Notes: generated by a model not told the origin, from the sequence alone. Counted from the stretch's first letter, positions 1 to 6,155 are shown. The stretch: 11,081 nucleotides of DNA from Acidobacteriaceae bacterium (GCA_027307295.1 DAHUXF010000055.1:1-11081); one strand, 5' to 3'. Made by a program: numbers and translations.

Positions 1-813
1 CACCTTCACCATGGAGATTGTAATCGCGTAGCCTTCCTTTGGCCGCTGAATAGAGACGATGCCGGGAAATTGAATGCCATTGTAATCCGAATAATTTTCG
101 TAATGAGCATACGTGGCCAGGCCGCCCTGCCGGTCATAGAGGTACTGTTCGTGAGGCAAAAGATCGGTGCGGCTGAAGGTGATCCGGCGCGCGAGGTAAT
201 AGCCGGTGGCATCTTTATCGATCACAACAACGGCATAGGCGCTCTGCTCCACGTCCTTGTGGCTCTTGGGGTCTTTGACGATCTCGGTTGTATTCTCCAG
301 GACGGCAATCTCTTTTTCCTGGTCTACCGGCTTGAGCAGCAGAGCGTCAGAAATATGCTGCGGACGCAGGTTTTCCAGCGGTTGTGGCGATGGCTTGGAA
401 GGCTGCCGGTTGGAGCCTACAAAGAACTTGCTGCGCGGAGGGATGGCGAGCTCAAAGTTTTTCCCATTGCTCACCATATCGATCATGGTGTTGCGCACCA
501 CCGGGACAAGCACGCGCATGCGCAGCATCTCCGGCTTGCGCGCCAGAATATAGCCCGCCACCTGGGGATTGTCTGTTACCTTGTCCTTCTTTTGTTCCAG
601 GACAGAGCTGTCAATATCCACGGTGGCTTTTAATGTCGTCAGCTTCCCGGCGTTGGTGTTGATGTTTTCCACCAGTTGCTCCACGGTGGCTTCTTTGAGC
701 ACGGCGGTGCTGGTGCGCATCTTTACCGGATGGGACGAGCGGAACCCACAACCTGCAAGCGGCACAACGGCTAGAACTGCAATGAAGGTAAATTTACGCA
801 AATAAAAAGACAT
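1..813 (-). CDS. LolA/LolB-like outer-membrane lipoprotein (DUF4292-like), 3' end outside window
   Basis: This partial gene runs off the left edge; 271 codons from an ATG at 813-811 are present and stop-free. The N-terminus is a lipoprotein signal: a positively charged start (MSFYLRKF), a hydrophobic run and a lipobox Leu-Ala-Gly-Cys with Cys near residue 21. The mature part then shows the pattern of LolA/LolB-fold proteins: an amphipathic helix (EATVEQLVENINTNAGKL), strands about a 'TLKATVDID' segment, then 'GYILARKPEMLRMRVLVPV' and 'NTMIDMVSNGKNFELAIPP'. Proteins of this type are anchored to a membrane and bind lipid or lipoprotein acyl chains; DUF4292 is my best family guess. It lies 122 nt downstream of mltG on the same strand and could share its transcript. 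No good Shine-Dalgarno is seen before the ATG. The reading frame and lipoprotein nature are secure; the exact role is not. Confidence 0.85.
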   Translation of the reverse strand, partial: MSFYLRKFTFIAVLAVVPLAGCGFRSSHPVKMRTSTAVLKEATVEQLVENINTNAGKLTTLKATVDIDSSVLEQKKDKVTDNPQVAGYILARKPEMLRMRVLVPVVRNTMIDMVSNGKNFELAIPPRSKFFVGSNRQPSKPSPQPLENLRPQHISDALLLKPVDQEKEIAVLENTTEIVKDPKSHKDVEQSAYAVVVIDKDATGYYLARRITFSRTDLLPHEQYLYDRQGGLATYAHYENYSDYNGIQFPGIVSIQRPKEGYAITISMVKV

Positions 814-935
814 CTATTTTAGACAGTACTCTCATTCAATGTGATGCAATTTCAGTATATCGAACGTAGAGCATCTGTGCGGCCTGCAAGGACAACTCAG
901 AGGGTGACAAAGGATGGATAAATCAGACAGAAAAT

Positions 936-1928
936 CTAGCGATTTACCGCCTGGGCCACGGCCCGGCGATAGGCCTGTACATTGACGGCGTGCTCAGAAT
1001 CCGTACGGGCAAAGCGGTGATGGCCCTGATTATCACTTACAAAATAGAGGTAATCAGTATGTGCAGGGTTCAATGCGGCCTCCAAGGACGCCCTTCCGGG
1101 ATTGGAGATAGGTCCGGGCGGCAGGCCGGCGCTCTGGTAGGTATTGTAAGGCGAACGGTAATGCAGATCGGACTGGTGAATCACCCCGTTATAGCGGTTA
1201 TTCAGCAGCGCAGCATAAATAACAGAAGGATCGGTTGCCAGCACCATATGTTTATTCAGCCGGTTATAGAACACGCTGGCCACTTTGGGACGCTCTTCGG
1301 CCGCGCCAGTCTCTTTTTCCACAATGCTGGCCATGGTCACCATTTCATGCACATTCTGGCGCAGCCCCACTTCCCTGGCTTCCTGGCGGAAGCGGCGCAC
1401 CATGGCTCCAGCCATGTCATGCAGTGACTGCGTGCGGGTGAAATGGTATGTGTCCGGGAACAAATAGCCTTCCAGGCTCGGCGCTTGTGGGTCCAGATCG
1501 CGTATCAGGGCAGTGTCTGCGCGGGCAACTTTCAGGAAATCCTCATGCTTGCCCAGCCCGGCTTCTTCCACGGCATTAGCGATATCAAAAATGTTATAGC
1601 CTTCCGGCACCACCAGGGTGTGGAAGAAAATGTCACCGTGAGCAATGCGGTCATACACTTCACGCATGTTGGCGCGATGCGAGAAGGCATATTCCCCGGC
1701 TTTGAGCGGTTTGCGTCCATGCAAATAATGCCAGAGCAGAAAAGCATACTGGCTGCGAATGATGCCGGCGCTGTGCAGATCCGCTGCTATATGGTGCGCG
1801 GACGAACCCGGCTTCAGCTGCACCAGTTTTTCCTGCGTGGGGCCGGCGGGCAGCAGGAGTCCATAGACCAGGAAAGCAGAAGCGGCCAGGACGACAATCA
1901 CAATCGCTCTGAATAAAAATTTCGCCAT
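936..1928 (-). CDS. mltG: Endolytic peptidoglycan transglycosylase MltG
   Basis: MltG is a bitopic inner-membrane lytic transglycosylase that cuts nascent glycan strands and so sets their length. From ATG 1928 the protein has 330 residues, normal for the family. It has one N-terminal TM helix (about residues 7-27), a LysM-like region (about 36-85) and the YceG/MltG catalytic domain. Visible signatures are EGYLFPDTY (153-161), ASIVEKE with the catalytic Glu at about 204, SVFYNRL (218-224), ATDPSVIYA (231-239), SPYNTY (259-264) and GLPPGPISNPG (268-278). A GTG at 1970 would add 14 residues ahead of the TM segment; the ATG is preferred because the TM helix then follows the usual short cytoplasmic tail, but neither start has a clean Shine-Dalgarno. 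The gene is followed by the lipoprotein gene. Upstream, where ruvX would often be found in such clusters, lies the porin of the Mg2+ unit. Confidence 0.95.
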   Translation of the reverse strand: MAKFLFRAIVIVVLAASAFLVYGLLLPAGPTQEKLVQLKPGSSAHHIAADLHSAGIIRSQYAFLLWHYLHGRKPLKAGEYAFSHRANMREVYDRIAHGDIFFHTLVVPEGYNIFDIANAVEEAGLGKHEDFLKVARADTALIRDLDPQAPSLEGYLFPDTYHFTRTQSLHDMAGAMVRRFRQEAREVGLRQNVHEMVTMASIVEKETGAAEERPKVASVFYNRLNKHMVLATDPSVIYAALLNNRYNGVIHQSDLHYRSPYNTYQSAGLPPGPISNPGRASLEAALNPAHTDYLYFVSDNQGHHRFARTDSEHAVNVQAYRRAVAQAVNR

Positions 1929-2063
1929 ATCAACTTGGTCTATTCTAAGGTGGAACGCGAGTTCCTCCACTTACAACCATTCGCATCCGCGTCACGAATG
2001 GACAATGCACTGCCGGGACTTATGCCCTTCTGTAGGTTTGGAAGACGAACCAGCAACGCCGAG

Positions 2064-2094
2064 TTGCAATTTTTGAGTGCAATTTAATTGCAAT
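2064..2094. repeat. Cluster of ATTGCA repeats with perfect palindromes between porin and mltG
   Basis: The 162-204 bp gap between the porin stop and mltG holds an AT-rich patch. It contains the 15-bp palindrome TGCAATT-T-AATTGCA (2078-2092), an overlapping ATTGCAAT palindrome (2087-2094) and another TTGCAAT at 2064-2070. Read on the minus strand, ATTGCA recurs three times at roughly helical-turn spacing. This could be an operator for mltG or only an AT-rich spacer. No convincing -35/-10 pair and no GC-rich terminator with a U-tract were seen nearby. Confidence 0.3.
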
Positions 2095-2132
2095 GAAAAT
2101 GAAAGATGAAAGATGCGCTCTGCCTGGGCAAT

Positions 2133-3551
2133 TCAGAGTTCCAGATGTAATCTGAGTCCGGGGACAACAACCGGGCCGCGGTCCTTGTTGTATCCAGGAT
2201 GGGCAACCCATTGAAGGCTGGGCGACATGTAAACGCCGCGCCAAAGGTGAGCTGTATAGTAGCTTTCCAGAATGTCTTCGCGTCCATAGGTCAACCGGCC
2301 ATCGCCCAGCAGGAAGCCATTGCCGCCCAATTTGAGATATAGCTGATGGTCGCGTGAAATCCCGTTCGACATGTACGCCAGTCCCACTTTGTCATTGGGC
2401 CGGCGCCAGCGCTCCAGACGCCAATCGGCTCCCGCCGCCACTGCCGAATCAACCTCGGTATAAGCGAAGCTTTCATTCCGGCCTTCATCCCATCCCAGAC
2501 GCCCAAATGCGCGCACCGTTTTTGTCAGTTCGTGTTCCGCGTTCATGCCAAAGCCATACTTGATGCGTCCCTGCTGGCGGTGCGCTTCGATTGCCGGCCT
2601 GGGATCGGTCCCTGTCAAAAATGCCTGTATGGCTTGACGGTAGCTGCCCATGTTGGCGTGGTTCACAAAGCTGAGCAGCCGGAGCACGGTGTGTCTTCCC
2701 TTTTGCAACTCCGGCCTGAACTCAAGTTCAATATTTTCAGAGTGCGCGCGAAACACGTCATAGTCCAGATGGGGCCCATTGGCGATCTTCGGCATCAGGG
2801 CTTCTGCAAAGCGCACGCCCCATTTACGGTCTTCATATTCGGCCATGGCGGCAACGGTAAAGCCGCGTGTGTCCGCGGCATAGTCATAAGCCCCGTTGTT
2901 CACCGCTGTCCAGTTGAGGAATTGCAAATGACTGTCACTGCCCACGGAGCTGGCGTCAAAGTAGTCTGCCATGCTCATTTTGCCGGCGCGCAGCTCCAGG
3001 CGGCGCTCCGGCAGTTTCTGCAGAAGAGAGGTTGGCGTTCGCTCCGCATCTTCTTCTTTTTGGCCCAGCGCAAAAACGTGGTGCACCATGGCGCGGGCGA
3101 CATAAGGTTTTGATCCCAGCGTAGGGTTCCGGACAACATCCACGTTCGTGAATCCGGCCAGCCCCACGGCATCCGTCAGGCCCCTGCCGCCTGCGCTCTC
3201 CAGATTGAAGATGGCTTCGGTATGGCTGGAAAACCGGTAGCCGGTATACAAGGTGAGCACGCGTGAGGTAGCATGCTCGGCGCGCGGTGAAAGGCTGTTA
3301 AAGCCGGAATAAAGCGCATGAAAGTCCGGATGCGCCTGGAACACCAGATTGACCTGGCCGGAAACCCACCACGGAGCGGTGGAGGAATGCGGAAACACAG
3401 TGGCCAATGACTCGTCCTTGGGCGACTCTGTTTGCTCCTGGCCACGGCAGGGCGTTCCGTGCATCACACAATAAAATGCGACCAAGCATAGTGCTAGAAG
3501 GGCGGCGTACCTGCTCTTGCAGGAGCGATGCGATTTGAAGATACCAGGCAT
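2133..3551 (-). CDS. OprB-type outer-membrane porin (carbohydrate-porin family)
   Basis: The product is 472 residues, close to the usual OprB size. An N-terminal signal peptide (charged start, hydrophobic residues about 15-30) precedes a beta-barrel sequence. The pattern is that of OprB/carbohydrate porins: 'SGQVNLVFQAHPDF' then 'YSGFNSLSP' near residues 64-89, 'ELRAGKMSMADYFD' mid-barrel, and the C-terminal 'GYNKDRGPVVVPGLRLHLEL' with the aromatic/hydrophobic ending typical of barrel C-termini. Start ATG 3551 is supported by AAAGGA nine bases upstream. It begins 18 nt after the stop of the 71-residue gene and is the last gene of the M-box-controlled unit. Family members allow diffusion of sugars or other small solutes. 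Here the operon context suggests that outer-membrane passage of Mg2+ (or a Mg2+ complex) is the relevant job; that is inference. Confidence 0.88.
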   Translation of the reverse strand: MPGIFKSHRSCKSRYAALLALCLVAFYCVMHGTPCRGQEQTESPKDESLATVFPHSSTAPWWVSGQVNLVFQAHPDFHALYSGFNSLSPRAEHATSRVLTLYTGYRFSSHTEAIFNLESAGGRGLTDAVGLAGFTNVDVVRNPTLGSKPYVARAMVHHVFALGQKEEDAERTPTSLLQKLPERRLELRAGKMSMADYFDASSVGSDSHLQFLNWTAVNNGAYDYAADTRGFTVAAMAEYEDRKWGVRFAEALMPKIANGPHLDYDVFRAHSENIELEFRPELQKGRHTVLRLLSFVNHANMGSYRQAIQAFLTGTDPRPAIEAHRQQGRIKYGFGMNAEHELTKTVRAFGRLGWDEGRNESFAYTEVDSAVAAGADWRLERWRRPNDKVGLAYMSNGISRDHQLYLKLGGNGFLLGDGRLTYGREDILESYYTAHLWRGVYMSPSLQWVAHPGYNKDRGPVVVPGLRLHLEL

Positions 3552-3569
3552 GAAAGTGCGTCCTTTCGG

Positions 3570-3785
3570 CTATTGATGGAAAACTCCTGCAAGGTCCAAC
3601 GCGTGATAGATGAGCATCAGTGTCATGGCAGCCAGATAAGCGCGCAGGACGACAAGGGAAATTCTGACTGCGCGCGTTATCCGTAAAGGCCCCAGACCTT
3701 CCGTCGATAACTTGGTTTCGGGTTCGTCCTGCAAAGGATGGACCACAACGAACATGGGTTCTTTGGCGACAGTTATATTAATCAT
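3570..3785 (-). CDS. 71-residue single-TM protein between Nramp transporter and porin
   Basis: I do not recognise a named family. The ATG at 3785 is preceded by GAAAGG at good spacing, and the gene starts 17 nt after the transporter stop and ends 18 nt before the porin start, so it is most likely translated as part of the operon. Residues 1-40 are hydrophilic (MINITVAKEP..., with 'QDEPETKLSTEG'); a single hydrophobic helix spans about 42-68 (VVLRAYLAAMTLMLIYHALDL). Arginines at 35, 38, 41 and 48 precede the helix, predicting N-inside/C-outside topology by the positive-inside rule. It could be an accessory or regulatory subunit of the transporter, as small membrane proteins are for several ion transporters, but no function is demonstrated by the sequence. 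Confidence 0.75.
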   Translation of the reverse strand: MINITVAKEPMFVVVHPLQDEPETKLSTEGLGPLRITRAVRISLVVLRAYLAAMTLMLIYHALDLAGVFHQ

Positions 3786-3802
3786 TACGATTTACCTTTC
3801 GT

Positions 3803-5116
3803 CTAACTCCACATTTTTGGAAAAAATACCTGAAGTGCCAGCAGCATTGATAAAGCAAAGAGAACCACGATGATGGCCCAGTTCACCTGATTGTTCCAAC
3901 GCCGGTTAATCCACCGCTCGCCCAGGAGCGCATGATCGTTCAGGAGCAACTGCAGGAAGATAATGGCCGAAGGCAGGATCAATCCGGCAAATACCTGTAC
4001 AGAAACAATCACCAGCTGCAGCGGCATCCCTGGCAGCAGCACAATGCCGGCAGCAGCGGTTATAGACGTTATATAAATGGCATAGAACCCCGGAGCTTCT
4101 CTTAGCTTTTTGTGCAGCGAGTGCGGCCAGCCTTGCACCTCGCCATAAGCCCAGGCGCTGGCCAGGGAAATGGCGGTTGTTCCCAGCACTGCGGCATTGA
4201 CCATCAGTAGAAGGATTCCATTGCGCACGAACTTTCCTGCTATGGGCGCAATGGCCGCCGCCAGTTGTGCCGGGTCGTCAAAGGGAATCCCTTTGCGAAA
4301 GCCAAAATCACCTACGATCATCATGGCCGCTGCCACGGCCACGGTGAAGAGGGCGCCGATGAGAGTATCAAGGCGGGCCCATTTCAGGTCGGCGAAACGA
4401 AGACGTTTTTCCGCTACGCAGCTCTGTTGAAAGAACAGCTGCCAGGGCGCAATGGTGGTGCCCACAATGGCAATAATGATGAAAATCAGGTTTGTGTTGA
4501 TCTTACCCGCCGGCAGACCGGGCGCCACGGTACTACGAGCAGCGGCACTCCAGTCGGGATGTACCATGAAAGCCAGGACAAACCATGTCACGTCCAACAG
4601 GCAAAGCAGGATAACGATTCTCTCCCAGCGCAAATAGCTTCCCGTGACTACCAAGGCGATCAGGGCCAGGGCAGCGCAAGGAACGCCGATCCATGGTGGA
4701 ATGCTCATCCGGCTTAACGCCAGGGAAATAGCGGCAAACTCTGTAATCAACGTGAGGAAATTGACCAGCAGTAGATCGATCAGGGAAAATCTCCCCCACC
4801 ATTTTCCGAACCGCTCGTAAATCATGGCAGCATGCCCTTTGCCTGTGGCGATTCCCAGGCGGGCAACCATCTCCTGAACGAAATAAGTTATCGGCAGCAA
4901 AAGAAGCATGAGCCATAAAAGGCGAAGACCATACTGTGCTCCGGCCTGCATGTAGGTCGAAACCGCTCCGGCATCGTTGTCCGCTTCCATCACAATCAGC
5001 CCAGGTCCGGAGACCATAAGAAAGGTAAGCAGATTGCGCTGCCATGAAGTGCGCACAGTAACACCCGTGGCCATGGCAGGCGCAGTCCCATTGAATATTG
5101 GTAAAGATTGCTTCAT
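3803..5116 (-). CDS. Nramp-related divalent metal transporter, probably Mg2+ (NRMT-type)
   Basis: This is a 437-residue polytopic inner-membrane protein of the Nramp/SLC11 fold with about 11 hydrophobic segments. TM1 begins with the family's GPGL (37-40), but the metal-binding DPGN of Mn/Fe transporters is replaced by D48-A49-G50-A51, preceded by E44, D46 and N47. In TM6 the Ala-x-x-Met-Pro-His signature is replaced by TTIAPWQLFF (220-229), so the soft thioether ligand is missing. Nramp-related magnesium transporters (NRMTs) are known to deviate at these positions, and an M-box-controlled NRMT that transports Mg2+ has been described in Clostridium. The M-box in this gene's leader makes Mg2+ the favoured substrate; Mn2+ remains possible. 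The ATG at 5116 is supported by GGAG eight bases upstream. It is the first gene of an apparent operon with the small TM protein and the porin. Confidence 0.9.
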   Translation of the reverse strand: MKQSLPIFNGTAPAMATGVTVRTSWQRNLLTFLMVSGPGLIVMEADNDAGAVSTYMQAGAQYGLRLLWLMLLLLPITYFVQEMVARLGIATGKGHAAMIYERFGKWWGRFSLIDLLLVNFLTLITEFAAISLALSRMSIPPWIGVPCAALALIALVVTGSYLRWERIVILLCLLDVTWFVLAFMVHPDWSAAARSTVAPGLPAGKINTNLIFIIIAIVGTTIAPWQLFFQQSCVAEKRLRFADLKWARLDTLIGALFTVAVAAAMMIVGDFGFRKGIPFDDPAQLAAAIAPIAGKFVRNGILLLMVNAAVLGTTAISLASAWAYGEVQGWPHSLHKKLREAPGFYAIYITSITAAAGIVLLPGMPLQLVIVSVQVFAGLILPSAIIFLQLLLNDHALLGERWINRRWNNQVNWAIIVVLFALSMLLALQVFFPKMWS

Positions 5117-5246
5117 GATTTCTTCTCCACCCCAAAGCCCGCTGAGACAAACTCCTCCACACTCTCCGGCTTGTGCCGGGAATGGACGAAGTACGACATT
5201 CGTGCGAAAAGACAGAAAAGAGATTGCTGCTGGTTCATGTGCAGCG

Positions 5247-5291
5247 GCTCAACTCTGTTCTTCCAGTTACACGGAAGAACCAGAGCTGAGC
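5247..5291 (-). other. Strong leader hairpin, candidate part of the expression platform
   Basis: The arms GCTCAACTCTGTTCTTCC (5247-5264) and the segment 5273-5291 pair over about 18 bp with one bulge and one G-U pair, closing an 8-nt loop. On the transcript it begins 10 nt after the stop of the 24-codon leader ORF. Its 3' side lacks a U-run, so it is not a standard intrinsic terminator. However, CUGGUUC in its 5' arm (5284-5278) can instead pair with GAACCAG (5236-5230), a stem extendable to about 10 bp with one bulge. That alternative stem is directly followed by a U-rich tract. The two foldings are mutually exclusive, as in attenuators; this reading is inference. Confidence 0.5.
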
Positions 5292-5301
5292 AAAGGCTGG
5301 A

Positions 5302-5376
5302 TCACCTATGCATAGGCTGGAGCTTCCGCGGAGTTTGGTCTCCGGTACTCGGAGGTTCGTCTATAAGAATTTGCAT
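5302..5376 (-). CDS. Candidate 24-codon leader peptide ORF downstream of the M-box
   Basis: An ATG at 5376-5374 opens a frame that ends with TGA at 5304-5302. The peptide begins MQILIDEPPSTG and contains four prolines in total, including an acidic-proline cluster Asp-Glu-Pro-Pro at residues 6-9. In enteric mgtA leaders the mgtL ORF, rich in Pro and acidic residues, senses Mg2+ through ribosome stalling or destabilisation. This ORF has the right kind of residues and position (after the riboswitch, 10 nt before a strong hairpin) but only a weak ribosome site (AAGG three bases from the ATG). It may be chance; no conservation data are available to me. Confidence 0.35.
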   Translation of the reverse strand: MQILIDEPPSTGDQTPRKLQPMHR

Positions 5377-5443
5377 AACCCTTTTGTTCAAATGGGGGAA
5401 GAGTGAAGACTGGGAAGCAGGTGGAAGACAGCACGGCTGTTAC

Positions 5444-5611
5444 CCTCCTTGTCCAAGCTTCAGCACCGCGCCCCGTAAGAGACCCCTTGGTCTCAGCCAC
5501 ATTGGGAAAACCCTTAATCCGGGAGTTCCTGTTCTACCCAGTTACCGGCATCTCTCGATGGCTCGTTGGGCAGTGGCTTTTGTGTTGCGCGGGAGCCTCG
5601 CCTACCGAGGA
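5444..5611 (-). ncRNA. M-box (ykoK leader) Mg2+-sensing riboswitch
   Basis: Read on the minus strand, this leader matches the M-box aptamer in both conserved bases and helices. GGTAGGCGAGGCTCC (5606-5592) corresponds to the conserved GUUAGGUGAGGCUCC. CTGCCCA (5573-5567), GAGAGATGCC (5556-5547) and TGGGTAGAACAG (5540-5529) correspond to the core loops, and GTGCTGAAGCTT (5466-5455) to GUGCUAAAGCUC. Pairings hold: P2 CCGCGC (5592-5587) with GCGCGG (5471-5466); P3 AGCCAC (5578-5573) with GTGGCT (5500-5495); P4 CCCA (5570-5567) with TGGG (5540-5537); P5 CATC/GATG (5560-5549); P6 GAGACC/GGTCTC (5494-5479). P1 is plausible from CCTC (5610-5607) with GAGG (5446-5443). M-boxes fold compactly when Mg2+ is plentiful and switch off Mg2+ transport genes. 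It lies upstream of the Nramp-type transporter. Confidence 0.93.
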
Positions 5612-5641
5612 TCCGCTGGCACTTTTAGTGTGCCACTTACA

Positions 5642-5670
5642 CGTATAGTCGGCGGTTCAATTTCTGTCAA
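5642..5670 (-). promoter_or_regulatory. Sigma70-type promoter of the Mg2+ transport unit
   Basis: On the minus strand a perfect -35 TTGACA (5670-5665) is followed after 17 bases by TATACG (5647-5642), a good -10. A start seven bases on (about 5635) falls right at the small hairpin that precedes the M-box, consistent with a complete riboswitch transcript. The promoter lies just beyond the ruvX stop, so the unit can be transcribed independently of ruvX. Confidence 0.75.
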
Positions 5671-5714
5671 GGTGCAAACTACAAATTGTTCATAAAGATC
5701 AATCTGGTAATGGT

Positions 5715-6155
5715 TCAGTATCGCGTATCCCGCATTTCTCGGGAAGAGAGAAACGATTGCAGGATCAGCACAGCAGCCATGCGGTCCACAGCCTGGACGC
5801 GCTTCTGCGTGCTCACTTCGGATTCACGCAGTAAGCGGTTGGCCTCCGCCGAGGTCAGTCTTTCATCCCAAAGATGGACCGGCAACTTGAACTTCTGCCG
5901 GAGTTGCTCCGCGAACTCGGCCACCTTTTGTGATTGCGTGCCTTCTTGCCCGTTCATGCGCAATGGATTGCCCAGAACAATCTCTTTTATCTGGTATTCG
6001 CGGATGGTGCGCTCCAGGCGGCCAAAGTCGGCGCGGTTGTTCTTCCGTTGCAGGGTTTCCAGGCCTTGCGCGGTGATGCCCAGTTCGTCAGTAACGGCCA
6101 GCCCCATGCGGCGGCTGCCGTAATCAATTGCGAGAATGCGCCCGGAAGGTCCCAC
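5715..6155 (-). CDS. ruvX: RuvX/YqgF pre-16S rRNA nuclease (Holliday-junction-resolvase fold)
   Basis: The 146-residue product is standard for YqgF/RuvX, an RNase H-fold nuclease linked to 5' maturation of 16S rRNA and also described as a putative Holliday junction resolvase. Signature residues are present: D11 in AIDYGSRRMGLAVTDE, GNPLRMNGQEG (62-72), WDERLTSAEA with E98, and the C-terminal D124 in VDRMAAVLILQSF. The start is a GTG at 6155; an in-frame stop lies just upstream and no ATG lies ahead of the first motif. The start is 8 nt after the stop of the LPLAT gene (TGAGTG junction), with no clear Shine-Dalgarno, so translational coupling to that gene is likely. Confidence 0.95.
   Translation of the reverse strand: MGPSGRILAIDYGSRRMGLAVTDELGITAQGLETLQRKNNRADFGRLERTIREYQIKEIVLGNPLRMNGQEGTQSQKVAEFAEQLRQKFKLPVHLWDERLTSAEANRLLRESEVSTQKRVQAVDRMAAVLILQSFLSSREMRDTRY

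Larger units (their letters stand above)
5117..5635 (-). other. Long structured 5' leader of the Mg2+ transport unit
   Basis: About 520 nt separate the predicted transcription start (near 5635) from the transporter ATG, with no full-size gene on either strand. In transcript order it contains a small hairpin near the 5' end (TGGCAC/GTGCCA, about 5622-5636), the M-box aptamer (5611-5444), a 24-codon ORF (5376-5302) holding the palindrome CCTATGCATAGG (5305-5316), and a strong imperfect hairpin (5291-5247). A U-rich stretch (about 5223-5203) and a small CCGGC/GCCGG hairpin (about 5166-5179) come last. The expression platform is not certain: no textbook hairpin plus U-tract terminator is adjacent to the aptamer. 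Confidence 0.8.

Noticed and set aside
70..633. Plus-strand open frame of 187 codons over the left lipoprotein gene
   Set aside because: The minus-strand frame is stop-free to the window edge and has a lipobox and LolA-like pattern; the plus frame has no recognisable features.
1929..1970. GTG start at 1970 for mltG
   Set aside because: It adds 14 hydrophilic residues before the TM helix without a ribosome site; possible, but less likely than ATG 1928.
2532..3113. Plus-strand open frame of 193 codons within the porin gene
   Set aside because: It is the complement of the OprB barrel coding sequence, with no ribosome site or domain pattern of its own.
4533..5162. Second minus-strand frame overlapping the Nramp gene (209 codons)
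   Set aside because: It is rich in Cys, Arg and His with no TM pattern, whereas the overlapping frame is an unmistakable Nramp protein.
5306..5500. 64-codon minus-strand frame starting inside the M-box
   Set aside because: It begins with a GTG buried in aptamer helix P3 and has no ribosome site; the sequence is explained by RNA structure.
5117..5640. yybP-ykoY manganese riboswitch considered for the Nramp leader
   Set aside because: The conserved bases and pairings fit the M-box at every helix, so a Mn2+ riboswitch is not needed.
5108..5695. Plus-strand open frame across the riboswitch leader
   Set aside because: It covers a structured non-coding leader, and its translation is Cys/Ser/Arg-rich without family resemblance.
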